Shown here: positions 18,065 to 26,207 of the stretch, in pieces
How the letters are laid out: every line of letters begins with the position of its first letter
Numbering within the stretch: the stretch's first letter is position 1
Source of the DNA: an uncultured Clostridium sp.
GTDB lineage: Bacteria > Bacillota > Clostridia > Lachnospirales > Lachnospiraceae
DNA: 64,000 nt
Assembly: GCA_946553025.1 (NCBI GenBank)
Contig: CAMNRM010000021.1
Coordinates: forward strand, 1-64,000
Direction: 5' to 3'
Translations under genes and position numbers: made by a program
Notes under the pieces: generated by a model
What the model was told of the DNA's origin: nothing
Database searches by the model: none
What the model saw: only the letters and a program-made list of their open reading frames with translations

Positions 18065-21013
18065 ATGAAAACATTTCAATTGCCAATTGATAAAATAATT
18101 ATTCAATTAGGATATAAATCATCTGGTAATTTTTTCATGTCTAATCAATTTCAAAATGCTCCTCTATCTCCACAGTCTAAAAGAATATTAAAAGAGATAA
18201 ACCCATATGCGGTATATATTGTTGATAATGCTCCATTTGTATTGTTTTTTGACAAGTTAGTAAATGATGATATTTCCTTTAAAAAAATTAGTAAGCAAGT
18301 TTGGAATGCTCAGATTCCTGTTGCAATCTTTTGTGATGAAAGTACAGTAAAAATATTTAATGGGCTGTCATTAGATGTTTCGAATTATATGCTAAAACAA
18401 ATTGAATCATATTCAACAGAGGATTGTAATGAAATTTCGGATTTTTCCTATTGGCAGATTTCTAATCCAATTTTCTGGAACAAATATAACAAAATTTATT
18501 CAGAAACTAAATTAAACCAAAGTCTATTGGATAACATTTCATTTGTAACGAACGAATTAAAAAGCATCTATCATATACCATTTGCGACAAAACTTGTTCT
18601 TAGATTGATTTTTATTCGTTATCTCATTGATAGAGGTGTAGATTTAGACTATGGAAATTTTTCAACAGATATTGTACAGTCTCAAAAAATTTTTTTAAAA
18701 CTCGTTAGCAGCAAAAATGATATCTATAAATTATTTGCTCATTTAAAAGAAAAGTTTAATGGAAACTTGTTTGAACTGGAAGATGAAATAGATTGTACGG
18801 AACTTACCACAGAGGTATTTGTTTTGTTGTATGATTTCTTTTCGGGTAAAGAAGTATTAAATACGAAACAGCTATCTTTATTTGCGTTATATGATTTTAA
18901 TATTATACCAGTTGAATTGATTAGCAATATTTATGAAATACTTCTTGGTAAAGAAACACGTGACAAAGATAATGCGTTTTACACACCAAACTATTTAGTT
19001 GAATATATTTTAGACAGAACAGTTACGAGAACCTTAAAAGAGAAATCATCATTTACAATTTTAGACCCTTCTTGCGGATCTGGCGTATTTCTTGTAGATA
19101 GTTATCGTCGTATAATCCAGGAAAATTTGGGGGGGAAGCTTTATTGTGATGATGATGATGTTTTAAAGCAAATATTGATAAATCATATCTATGGTATTGA
19201 TATTAATGAAGAAGCTATTGACGTAACAATTTTTTCTCTTTATTTAACGATATTGGATTATAAAGATCCCAAAACCCTTTCTGGTTTTACTTTGCCGAAT
19301 TTGAAAGGAGAGAATTTGTTTGTTAGCGATTTTTTTGATGAAGATAAATTAAAATCGTTGACAGAAAAAAATATTGCTTTTGATTATATCATTGGAAATC
19401 CTCCTTGGGGCAATGTGAGAACAGGTATGCACATGTCTTATTGCAAATCAAAAGGATTTGCCGATAAGCAACAGAATAATGAAATTAGTAGAAGCTTTGT
19501 GTTCCGTGCAAAAGATTTTTGTACAGACAATACAACCTGCTGTTTTATTCTGCACTCAAAGTTACTTTATAATCAAAAAAAACCAGCAGTTAAATTTCGC
19601 AAGTTTATGTTAAAAGAAACAGAAATATGCAATATAGTAGAATTGTCTTCAGTAAGGAAACTGGTGTTTGATAATGCTGATGCTCCGGCAGCTATTGTTG
19701 CATTCAAATATAATTATCAGAATAATCTAAATCATAATTTTACTTATACATCAGTTAAGCCAAATATCTTTTTTAGATTATTTCATGTGATTTGTGTTGA
19801 AAAAAATGATATCAAAAGTATTCCTCAAGCTTTATTGTTTACTTATGATTGGGCTTGGAAAACAATTGTTTATGGCAGTAGTTATGATTTAGAAACGATT
19901 ATAAAGCTTAAAAGAAAGTACCCTGCAATAGAAAAGATATTAGATGAACAAAACCCATCAATTGTTAAAGGTGCTGGCGTAGAGTATCAAGATGGGGATA
20001 AGAATGATGCAACACATTTATTGGGACGTAAACTTTTGGATTCTCAAAATGGAGTGGAACATTTTATTGTAAAAAGTTCTTATACTTCAGTTTTCAGCAA
20101 ATCCCAAATACATCGTCCAAGAGATAAAAGATTATTTGATCCACCATATGTTTTGATTCCTAAAGGGATTGATTGTACGAATTATAAACTAAAGGCGGCA
20201 TATAGTGAAGAATCATTTGTTTCAAAGACCACAATGTATATTATTAAGGGTACTAAAGTTCAAAAAAGTTTTTTACTTAATTTAGTGGGATTGCTAAATT
20301 CATCATTGTATGCTTATTTTAATCTTATGCTTGGTACATCTGTTGGGATAGAGCGGGAACAAAGATTTATGGATGAAGTATTGTCATATCCGTACTTGTT
20401 TTCTGAGAAAGTTGTTGATAAAGTTGACTATATCCAAACTATGCTAAATAACCAAAAACAATTTATATTATATGATTATGATAAAGATAGCAATGAAAAG
20501 CAGCTTGATGATATGATTTTGAAAGAATTTGGCTTGGAGCATAACAATTTCGTAGACTATGCTATTAACATACAAATTCCGGAATTAACAAATTCTAATA
20601 AAAGTCAAGCGTATAGAACAATATCGGTTGATGACTTAAAAAAATATAGTGAATGTTTCATTAAACAGTTTTCTTTAATATATAATCCAAGCAATAAATA
20701 TGTATCCGTAACATTATATCCCAATATTGGAAATTGCTATGCTGTATTTGAATTATATATTAATGATAAAAAACCTGTTACTGAAATATTGATTGCAAAT
20801 GAAGCAGATGATGAAAAGAAATTACTTGCTCAATTTTCGGTATATGAGTATAATGACAAATTTTATCAAATACGTGATGTAATACACTTTGGCACAAATT
20901 CGCTATTCATTATTAAACCTAATTTCTATAAAAATTGGCATCCTGCTATTGCTGAGATTGATCTTGCCGATGTAATAGACCAAATTATGGCTGTTTCGGG
21001 AGGTGATGAATGA
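18065..21013 (+). CDS. N6-adenine DNA methyltransferase (Eco57I-like) of an R-M system
   Basis: The protein has 982 residues. The SAM-binding motif I is LDPSCGSGVFLVD (near residue 340), and catalytic motif IV is IIGNPPWGN (near 445), the N-P-P-W form of adenine methylases. About 300 residues of no clear family precede the catalytic domain. The C-terminal half is likely the target-recognition domain. The size is like type IIG enzymes, but I see no clear nuclease motif in the N-terminus, and a separate nuclease gene follows with a 4-base overlap (ATGA). The recognition site cannot be predicted. Confidence 0.88.
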   Translation: MKTFQLPIDKIIIQLGYKSSGNFFMSNQFQNAPLSPQSKRILKEINPYAVYIVDNAPFVLFFDKLVNDDISFKKISKQVWNAQIPVAIFCDESTVKIFNGLSLDVSNYMLKQIESYSTEDCNEISDFSYWQISNPIFWNKYNKIYSETKLNQSLLDNISFVTNELKSIYHIPFATKLVLRLIFIRYLIDRGVDLDYGNFSTDIVQSQKIFLKLVSSKNDIYKLFAHLKEKFNGNLFELEDEIDCTELTTEVFVLLYDFFSGKEVLNTKQLSLFALYDFNIIPVELISNIYEILLGKETRDKDNAFYTPNYLVEYILDRTVTRTLKEKSSFTILDPSCGSGVFLVDSYRRIIQENLGGKLYCDDDDVLKQILINHIYGIDINEEAIDVTIFSLYLTILDYKDPKTLSGFTLPNLKGENLFVSDFFDEDKLKSLTEKNIAFDYIIGNPPWGNVRTGMHMSYCKSKGFADKQQNNEISRSFVFRAKDFCTDNTTCCFILHSKLLYNQKKPAVKFRKFMLKETEICNIVELSSVRKLVFDNADAPAAIVAFKYNYQNNLNHNFTYTSVKPNIFFRLFHVICVEKNDIKSIPQALLFTYDWAWKTIVYGSSYDLETIIKLKRKYPAIEKILDEQNPSIVKGAGVEYQDGDKNDATHLLGRKLLDSQNGVEHFIVKSSYTSVFSKSQIHRPRDKRLFDPPYVLIPKGIDCTNYKLKAAYSEESFVSKTTMYIIKGTKVQKSFLLNLVGLLNSSLYAYFNLMLGTSVGIEREQRFMDEVLSYPYLFSEKVVDKVDYIQTMLNNQKQFILYDYDKDSNEKQLDDMILKEFGLEHNNFVDYAINIQIPELTNSNKSQAYRTISVDDLKKYSECFIKQFSLIYNPSNKYVSVTLYPNIGNCYAVFELYINDKKPVTEILIANEADDEKKLLAQFSVYEYNDKFYQIRDVIHFGTNSLFIIKPNFYKNWHPAIAEIDLADVIDQIMAVSGGDE

Positions 21014-21681
21014 TGGGAGGATTTCAAGATCGATTATTAAATCAAACTTTTAAGCAAAACTTTTTCAATATAATTATTACTACATTGATTACAGGCTGTA
21101 AGCTGATGGTAGAAAACGGTTGTTTAAATAAATTAAGTATTCCAAATAATGAGGAAAAAATTCGAACACATTTATTAGAGAACTATCTGGAAAATGAAAA
21201 AATTCGTTGTATGATTGGATTATCTGATGTACCTATTAGATTTCTTCCAGAGATACCTGAAAATTATGATGTGGATACCAATACATATATTGGACGAACG
21301 GATATAAGAGTTCTTTCCAGTAACTGGTTAAGCAATCCAAAGGATTATTATATTGTTGAGTGTAAGCGGCTTGATGGAACACGATCTTTAAATCAAAAAT
21401 ATGTTGATGAGGGTATATGCAGATTTGTTGGCGATACGCCCAAATATTCATCATATAATAATCAAAATATTATGCTTGGATTTATTGTAAAAGATATGGA
21501 TTGTTCTGTTGTTATTAGTGCAATAACCGATATTCATACTAAAAAGATAGGCAGCATTATTGTTAAAGACATAACCCCTATTATGAACTCAAAAGACTAT
21601 TATCTTTGTGAGAGTATTTATATTAATCAACTATCTTTGAAGCATATTTTTTATAATATTTCAAGCGTAATATCTTCATAA
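21010..21681 (+). CDS. Probable restriction endonuclease (PD-(D/E)XK-like)
   Basis: The protein has 223 residues and is AT-rich like the two genes before it. A PD-(D/E)XK-type core is suggested by GRTDIRVLSS followed by YYIVECKRLDG (Asp ... Glu-x-Lys), with the acidic and lysine residues at the usual spacing. It overlaps the methyltransferase stop codon (ATGA) and has GGAGGTGATGA as ribosome-binding site. The function as the cutting partner rests on this motif and on the operon order controller-methylase-nuclease. I do not recognise a named family. Confidence 0.75.
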   Translation: MMGGFQDRLLNQTFKQNFFNIIITTLITGCKLMVENGCLNKLSIPNNEEKIRTHLLENYLENEKIRCMIGLSDVPIRFLPEIPENYDVDTNTYIGRTDIRVLSSNWLSNPKDYYIVECKRLDGTRSLNQKYVDEGICRFVGDTPKYSSYNNQNIMLGFIVKDMDCSVVISAITDIHTKKIGSIIVKDITPIMNSKDYYLCESIYINQLSLKHIFYNISSVISS

Positions 21682-21720
21682 TATTTGTACTGTGAAACCT
21701 GCAGAATGGAGGAAAAAAGG

Positions 21721-22758
21721 ATGAAGTATGTAAAATTAGGAAATTCGGATTTACAGGTTTCCCGCATCTGTATGGGATGCATGGGGTTTGGTGAGGCAGG
21801 GAACGGGCAGCATACGTGGACGGTTGACGAGGAACATTCACGGGAGATTTTGCGGCGAGGTCTGGAACTTGGGGTGAATTTTTTTGATACCGCCATCAGC
21901 TATCAGAGCGGAACCAGTGAGCAGTATGTGGGAAGGGCATTAAGAGATTTTGCCCGGAGAGATGATATTGTGGTGGCGACGAAGTTTCTGCCCCGCACGC
22001 AGGCGGATATTGAGGCGGGAATCAGCGGGCAGAAACATATTGAGCAGATGATCGATAAAAGCCTTGAAAATCTGGGGATGGACTGGGTGGATTTGTATAT
22101 TTACCATATGTGGGATTACCAGACGCCGCTGTACGATATTATGGAAGGGCTTGACCGCGTCGTTAAGGCAGGGAAGGCAAGGTATATCGGTATTTCCAAC
22201 TGTTTTGCATGGCAGCTTGCAAAGGCGAATGCATTGGCAGAGAAGGAGGGTTTTTCTAAATTTATCTCTATCCAGGGGCATTATAACCTGATTTTCCGCG
22301 AAGAAGAGCGGGAGATGGCAAAGCTGTGTGCAGAGGATAATTTGGCGATGACGCCTTACAGTGCATTGGCAGGAGGGCGGCTCGCCAAGCTTCCCGGCGA
22401 AACCTCGAAGCGGTTAAAAGAGGACAGCTATGCAAGGCTGAAGTATGATGCCACGGCAAAACAGGACGGTATCATTATCGGGCGTGTGGCAGAACTCGCC
22501 AAGAGGCATGGTGTGTCAATGACTGAAATCGCACTGGCATGGCTGCTGACCAAGGCAACTTCCCCCGTGGCGGGGACGACGAAGCTGCACCAGATTGAGG
22601 GGGCGGTTAAGGCGGTGGATGTGGTTCTTTCCGAAGAAGAATGTGCATGGCTGGAAGAACCTTACATTCCCCATGCCCTGGTCGGGGTGATGGCACAGAA
22701 TACGCCGCAGGCCGCAAAGGAAGAGCATGTATGGTCGGTGGGGGGACAGAAACTGTAG
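21721..22758 (+). CDS. Aldo/keto reductase
   Basis: This is an NADPH-linked carbonyl reductase, 345 residues, with a TIM-barrel fold. The start ATG 21721 follows GGAGGAAAAAAGG; an in-frame TTG at 21685 lacks a ribosome-binding site. Recognisable motifs are MGFGEAGNG, FDTAISYQSG (catalytic Asp and Tyr), VVATKF (Lys) and WVDLYIYHMWD (His), which form the AKR tetrad. It belongs to the YdhF/Tas-like group. It is the first gene of the metabolic cluster after the AT-rich cassette. The substrate is unknown. Confidence 0.9.
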   Translation: MKYVKLGNSDLQVSRICMGCMGFGEAGNGQHTWTVDEEHSREILRRGLELGVNFFDTAISYQSGTSEQYVGRALRDFARRDDIVVATKFLPRTQADIEAGISGQKHIEQMIDKSLENLGMDWVDLYIYHMWDYQTPLYDIMEGLDRVVKAGKARYIGISNCFAWQLAKANALAEKEGFSKFISIQGHYNLIFREEEREMAKLCAEDNLAMTPYSALAGGRLAKLPGETSKRLKEDSYARLKYDATAKQDGIIIGRVAELAKRHGVSMTEIALAWLLTKATSPVAGTTKLHQIEGAVKAVDVVLSEEECAWLEEPYIPHALVGVMAQNTPQAAKEEHVWSVGGQKL

Positions 22759-22774
22759 GCAGGATGATAGGTTC

Positions 22775-22858
22775 GGTCGGCAGGAATACAGAAATGACAG
22801 GCAGGATTACATGTATGGTCGGCGGGAAAGCAGAAATGGTAAAAGGATTGAATGGTTA
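22775..22858 (+). repeat. Degenerate 42-bp tandem repeat between genes
   Basis: GGTCGGCAGGAATACAGAAATG (start 22775) recurs as GGTCGGCGGGAAAGCAGAAATG-like sequence 42 bp later (start 22817). It is non-coding and T-poor on this strand. The same 42-bp period appears in the repeat at 32045. Confidence 0.5.
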
Positions 22859-22880
22859 AAGATAAAAAGGAAGGATGAAG

Positions 22881-23717
22881 ATGAGAACGTATAAGGTTGC
22901 CGCGATACAGACGGATACACAGAATAACAAGCAGGAGAATTTAAAAAAGGCTGCCTGCCGGATAAAAGAGGCGGCGGGAGAAGGGGCAAAGCTGGTTTGT
23001 TTCCCGGAAGAGATGAATTTAATGGGAAGAAATATCGGAGAGGGCGGCGGTGCGGAAGAGATTCCAGGATATACGTCTTTGTTTTTAGCTGAGCAGGCGA
23101 GAAAATATGGGGTTTATATTCACGGAGGGAGTTTCCGGGAGCAGATAGCGGGGGATAGGCGTTTTGGAAATACAAGTATTCTTCTTGATCCGCAGGGGGA
23201 AATTGTGGCAAAATACCGAAAAATTCATTTATTTGACGCCTGTCTGCCGGACGGGACGGTCTGCGAGGAGTCGAAACGGATCTGTCCCGGCAATCAGATC
23301 GTTATGGCGGATACCGAACTGGGAAAGTTAGGATTTACTATCTGTTACGACCTTCGTTTCCCGGAGCTGTTCAGGAAGCTGGCTTTAGAAGGAGCACAGG
23401 TAATCTTTGTGCCGGCGAATTTTACATCACCTACCGGAAGTGCACACTGGGAAGTACTGCTGCGGGCCAGGGCGATTGAAAACGGATGTTATATCATTGC
23501 CGCAGGACAGACCGGGAAAAAACCAAAATATGAATCCTATGGGAACAGTATGATTATTGATCCCTGGGGAAAGGTATTATCCAGGGCCAGTGATGAGGAG
23601 GGTGTGGTTTACGGGGAGATTGATTTGGACTATCTGGAAGAGGTAAGGAGGCAAATCCCGTCGTTGAAGAATCGGAGGGAGCAGGTGTATGCTGAACCAG
23701 TAAAGATAAACCAGTAA
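22881..23717 (+). CDS. Carbon-nitrogen hydrolase (nitrilase/omega-amidase family)
   Basis: The enzyme hydrolyses a C-N bond, probably an amide, to an acid plus ammonia. It has 278 residues from ATG 22881, placed 6 bases after AAGGAAGG; ATG 22875 is too close to that site. The Glu-Lys-Cys triad is visible: Glu in FPEEMN, Lys in YRKIHLFD and Cys in TICYDLRFPE. The closing motif RARAIENGCYIIAAGQTG is typical of the Nit2/omega-amidase branch. In this cluster it could release an organic acid that is then activated by the CoA-transferases (inference). Confidence 0.92.
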   Translation: MRTYKVAAIQTDTQNNKQENLKKAACRIKEAAGEGAKLVCFPEEMNLMGRNIGEGGGAEEIPGYTSLFLAEQARKYGVYIHGGSFREQIAGDRRFGNTSILLDPQGEIVAKYRKIHLFDACLPDGTVCEESKRICPGNQIVMADTELGKLGFTICYDLRFPELFRKLALEGAQVIFVPANFTSPTGSAHWEVLLRARAIENGCYIIAAGQTGKKPKYESYGNSMIIDPWGKVLSRASDEEGVVYGEIDLDYLEEVRRQIPSLKNRREQVYAEPVKINQ

Positions 23718-23760
23718 AGATAAGTGAGTAGAGGTAAGCAGATGTAGCAGAGGGGAGATA

Positions 23761-23777
23761 TTGGCATGAAAATTGCT
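23761..23777 (+). promoter_or_regulatory. Sigma-54 promoter P1
   Basis: TTGGCATGAAAATTGCT has GG at 23763-23764 and GC at 23775-23776 with exactly 10 bases between, the canonical -24/-12 form. It lies 112 bases before the 3-hydroxyacyl-CoA dehydrogenase. TGAC-type half-sites follow it at 23827, 23835 and 23851, within the leader. Confidence 0.85.
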
Positions 23778-23804
23778 AAAATATATTGTGAAAACATCTT
23801 AATG

Positions 23805-23856
23805 GCACAGTGGCATAGCAGCATAATGACGCAGTGACATAACAACATTATGACAC
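23805..23856 (+). repeat. Imperfect repeats carrying TGACAC-type half-sites downstream of P1
   Basis: Three TGAC-based half-sites (TGACGC, TGACAT, TGACAC at 23827, 23835, 23851) lie in imperfect ~24-27-bp repeats in the leader. They match the half-site found near the other sigma-54 promoters. A downstream enhancer position is unusual but possible for sigma-54 activators. Confidence 0.45.
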
Positions 23857-23888
23857 AGTACATGGAAACAACGAAAAGGAGAGGTTTT

Positions 23889-24845
23889 ATGAGAAACCAA
23901 GATGTGACACAATGGAAGGTAGCCGTTTTGGGTGCCGGGAGTATGGGGCAGTGTATCGCGCAGTTTATGGCGATGAAGGGGCATGAGGTATTTTTATATA
24001 ACCGAACCCCGGCAAATTTAGAAAAGGCCATGGTACAGATAGAAAATAATCTGCATACCTTGGTGGGGCTGGAGCAGATTTCCTTTGATCAGGTGGCAGA
24101 AACCCTGGCACGGATTACCGATAGCAGTGATCTTAAAGCATCAGTGGAAAAGGCCGATATCGTAATTGAAAATCTTGCCGAGGTTGAGGAGGTGAAGAAA
24201 AACGTTTTCCGGCAGTTGGATGAATATTGTGCGGAAGATGTAATTCTCTCGAGTGATACCTCAACGATGAATATTTTTTCTTTTTTAACGATATCTCATC
24301 CCGAACGCCTGCTTATTACGCATTTCTTTAATCCCGCCCATGTGATGCCGTTAGTGGAACTGGTGCGGGGGCCTGAAACTTCGGATGAGGTTGTCCGGGT
24401 GACGAGAGCGTTTTTAGAAAATACCGGGAAGGAAGTTGCCGTGCTGAATAAGTGCGTTCCCGGATTTATTTTAAATCGAATTACCTTATCCGTATTCCGT
24501 GAAGCGATGCATCTTGTGGAGGAAGGCGTGGCAAGCCCGGAGGATATCGATAAGGCGATTGTTTCCACCTTTGGCCCGCGCTATGCTTTTGAGGGGCCGT
24601 TTGGGCTGAGTGATTTTGCGGGGATTGATATTTATGAACGGCTGGCTACCCTGCTTCCGCCGGTTCTCTGTTCTTCGACCGAGTGTCCGAAGCTTCTGCA
24701 TGAGATGACGGCACAGGGGAAGCTTGGCGTAAAGTCGGGAGATGGTTTTTATCATTATGAGGATGAAAAAGCTGCCCGGCGGGAGAGGGATACGAAGATT
24801 ATCAGGATGATTGCGGCGATCCGCGATGTGCAGCAGGGGCGGTGA
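23889..24845 (+). CDS. 3-hydroxyacyl-CoA dehydrogenase
   Basis: The enzyme oxidises a 3-hydroxyacyl-CoA to the 3-keto form with NAD. It has 318 residues starting at ATG 23889 after AAGGAGAGGTTTT; an in-frame ATG at 23850 has no such site. The N-terminal Rossmann motif is VLGAGSMGQCIAQFM. The family signature HFFNPAHVMPLVELVRG contains the catalytic His. The C-terminal domain (FGLSDFAGIDIYERL) is the dimerising helical domain. The length is normal for the monofunctional HbdH/FadB2 type. Sigma-54 promoter P1 lies 112 bases upstream, and the MFS gene follows after 7 bases, so they form one operon. Confidence 0.93.
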   Translation: MRNQDVTQWKVAVLGAGSMGQCIAQFMAMKGHEVFLYNRTPANLEKAMVQIENNLHTLVGLEQISFDQVAETLARITDSSDLKASVEKADIVIENLAEVEEVKKNVFRQLDEYCAEDVILSSDTSTMNIFSFLTISHPERLLITHFFNPAHVMPLVELVRGPETSDEVVRVTRAFLENTGKEVAVLNKCVPGFILNRITLSVFREAMHLVEEGVASPEDIDKAIVSTFGPRYAFEGPFGLSDFAGIDIYERLATLLPPVLCSSTECPKLLHEMTAQGKLGVKSGDGFYHYEDEKAARRERDTKIIRMIAAIRDVQQGR

Positions 24846-24852
24846 GGCAGGC

Positions 24853-26166
24853 ATGAAACATTTAGAGCTGAAGCGTACAGAACAGAAGTGCACAGAGCTG
24901 AAGCATACAGAACAAAAGCGTACAGAGCAGGAAAGTATAGGAGAAAGCACAGGGCTGAAACGTGCAGAATCAAAAAGGCTGGTGCTTGGCGGGCTTTTGA
25001 TGATTTTTGCCTATGGGTTGAGCAATAATATCGTCGCCTACTACATTACCCCGGTTACCGAAAGCTTAGGTTACACCAGGGCCGCCTTTAATTTTTGCTT
25101 TACTTTGATGTCGGTGGTAAGCTTTCTGACCGCGCCGCTCTACGGTTGGCTGTTTATCAAGGTTCCTGTCCGCAGGATTATTTTGCTGGGCGGAGTAATC
25201 GGCGCAGCCTGTTTTGTGGGATATTCCTTTTGTTCATCTATTGCAGCATTTTATGCTGTGGGAATTATTCAGGGTGCAGTGCAGAACGGAAGCACAAACA
25301 TGGCTGCGGTGGTGCTGATTAACCGCTTTTTTGACGAGAAACACAGCGGTTCGGCGATGGGTCTGGTGATGTCCGGGACGGGAATCTGCAGTATGATGAT
25401 GAGCGCGGTGCTTCCGATGCTGATTGAACGGCATGGATGGAGAAACGGCTACCTGCTTTGCGGCTTTCTCTGGGCAGCAGTGATGTTTGCGGCGTTTTTT
25501 CTGATTAAGGAGAATCCTTCTTCTGTCGGGGAGAAAAGGCAGAGCGAAAAGGAGAAACAGCAGGAGAAAAGCGCCGTCAGCGGTCTGACCTGCCGGCAGG
25601 CGCTTCATTGCGGGGGGTTTTACCTTCTGCTTGTCTGCGTGCTGATCTGCAATATTATCATGGTCTGTTCTCAGCACCTTCCGGCGTATTTTCAGGATGT
25701 GGGACTGTCCGGTGTGCAGTCCGGGCGGGTGATGATGGTGTTCAGCTTAGGGCTTATTGTCTGGAAAATTCTCTTAGGACAGTGTTATGACCGCTTAGGG
25801 GCGATTCCCACCGTTATTTTGTCCTATGTGTCCTTTATGCTTGGGATGTGGACGCTGTCTTTGGGGGCAAAGTGGGCATTAATTGCGGGATCGTTGTTGG
25901 CTGCCCTGGGAATCGCCTCCTCGACGGTGCTTTTTCCCCTGATTACCCGGAAGGTTTTTGGTTCAAGGGAATATGCACCGATCTGGGGCAATATTTCCAT
26001 GGCGGTTGCCTTTGGCGTTGCGGTGGGCTCTCCGATCTGGGGTTTATTTTATGACCATTTTGGAAGCTACCGCCCTGCTTTTTGGGGAGCGCCGGTGCTG
26101 TTGGGCGTAAATCTGGGGCTGCTGGTGATGCTGATGAAGAAAGAATATTATACCGATGCCGGATAA
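24853..26166 (+). CDS. MFS transporter with repeat-bearing N-terminus
   Basis: The protein has 437 residues with about 12 membrane helices and the layout of major-facilitator carriers of the OFA/monocarboxylate-like type. A cytoplasmic loop after helix six is rich in Lys, Glu and Gln. The start ATG 24853 follows GTGAGGCAGGC and gives an unusual hydrophilic N-terminus of ~38 residues made of two copies of a 10-residue unit (ELKRTEQKCT, ELKHTEQKRT). That is a 30-bp DNA repeat at 24865-24924. It probably imports the acid or amide substrate of the cluster. Its last codons form half of the terminator hairpin at 26159. Confidence 0.88.
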   Translation: MKHLELKRTEQKCTELKHTEQKRTEQESIGESTGLKRAESKRLVLGGLLMIFAYGLSNNIVAYYITPVTESLGYTRAAFNFCFTLMSVVSFLTAPLYGWLFIKVPVRRIILLGGVIGAACFVGYSFCSSIAAFYAVGIIQGAVQNGSTNMAAVVLINRFFDEKHSGSAMGLVMSGTGICSMMMSAVLPMLIERHGWRNGYLLCGFLWAAVMFAAFFLIKENPSSVGEKRQSEKEKQQEKSAVSGLTCRQALHCGGFYLLLVCVLICNIIMVCSQHLPAYFQDVGLSGVQSGRVMMVFSLGLIVWKILLGQCYDRLGAIPTVILSYVSFMLGMWTLSLGAKWALIAGSLLAALGIASSTVLFPLITRKVFGSREYAPIWGNISMAVAFGVAVGSPIWGLFYDHFGSYRPAFWGAPVLLGVNLGLLVMLMKKEYYTDAG

Positions 26167-26193
26167 TCTTTGTGCTGCTTAAAGATTATCCGG
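26159..26193. terminator. Bidirectional terminator between convergent genes
   Basis: CCGGATAATCTTT (26159-26171) and its perfect complement AAAGATTATCCGG (26181-26193) form a 13-bp stem with a 9-base loop. It overlaps the stop codon of the MFS gene and sits 14 bases from the stop codon of the convergent regulator, so it can serve both strands. Confidence 0.85.
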
Positions 26194-26207
26194 CAGTAAG
26201 TGAATGA

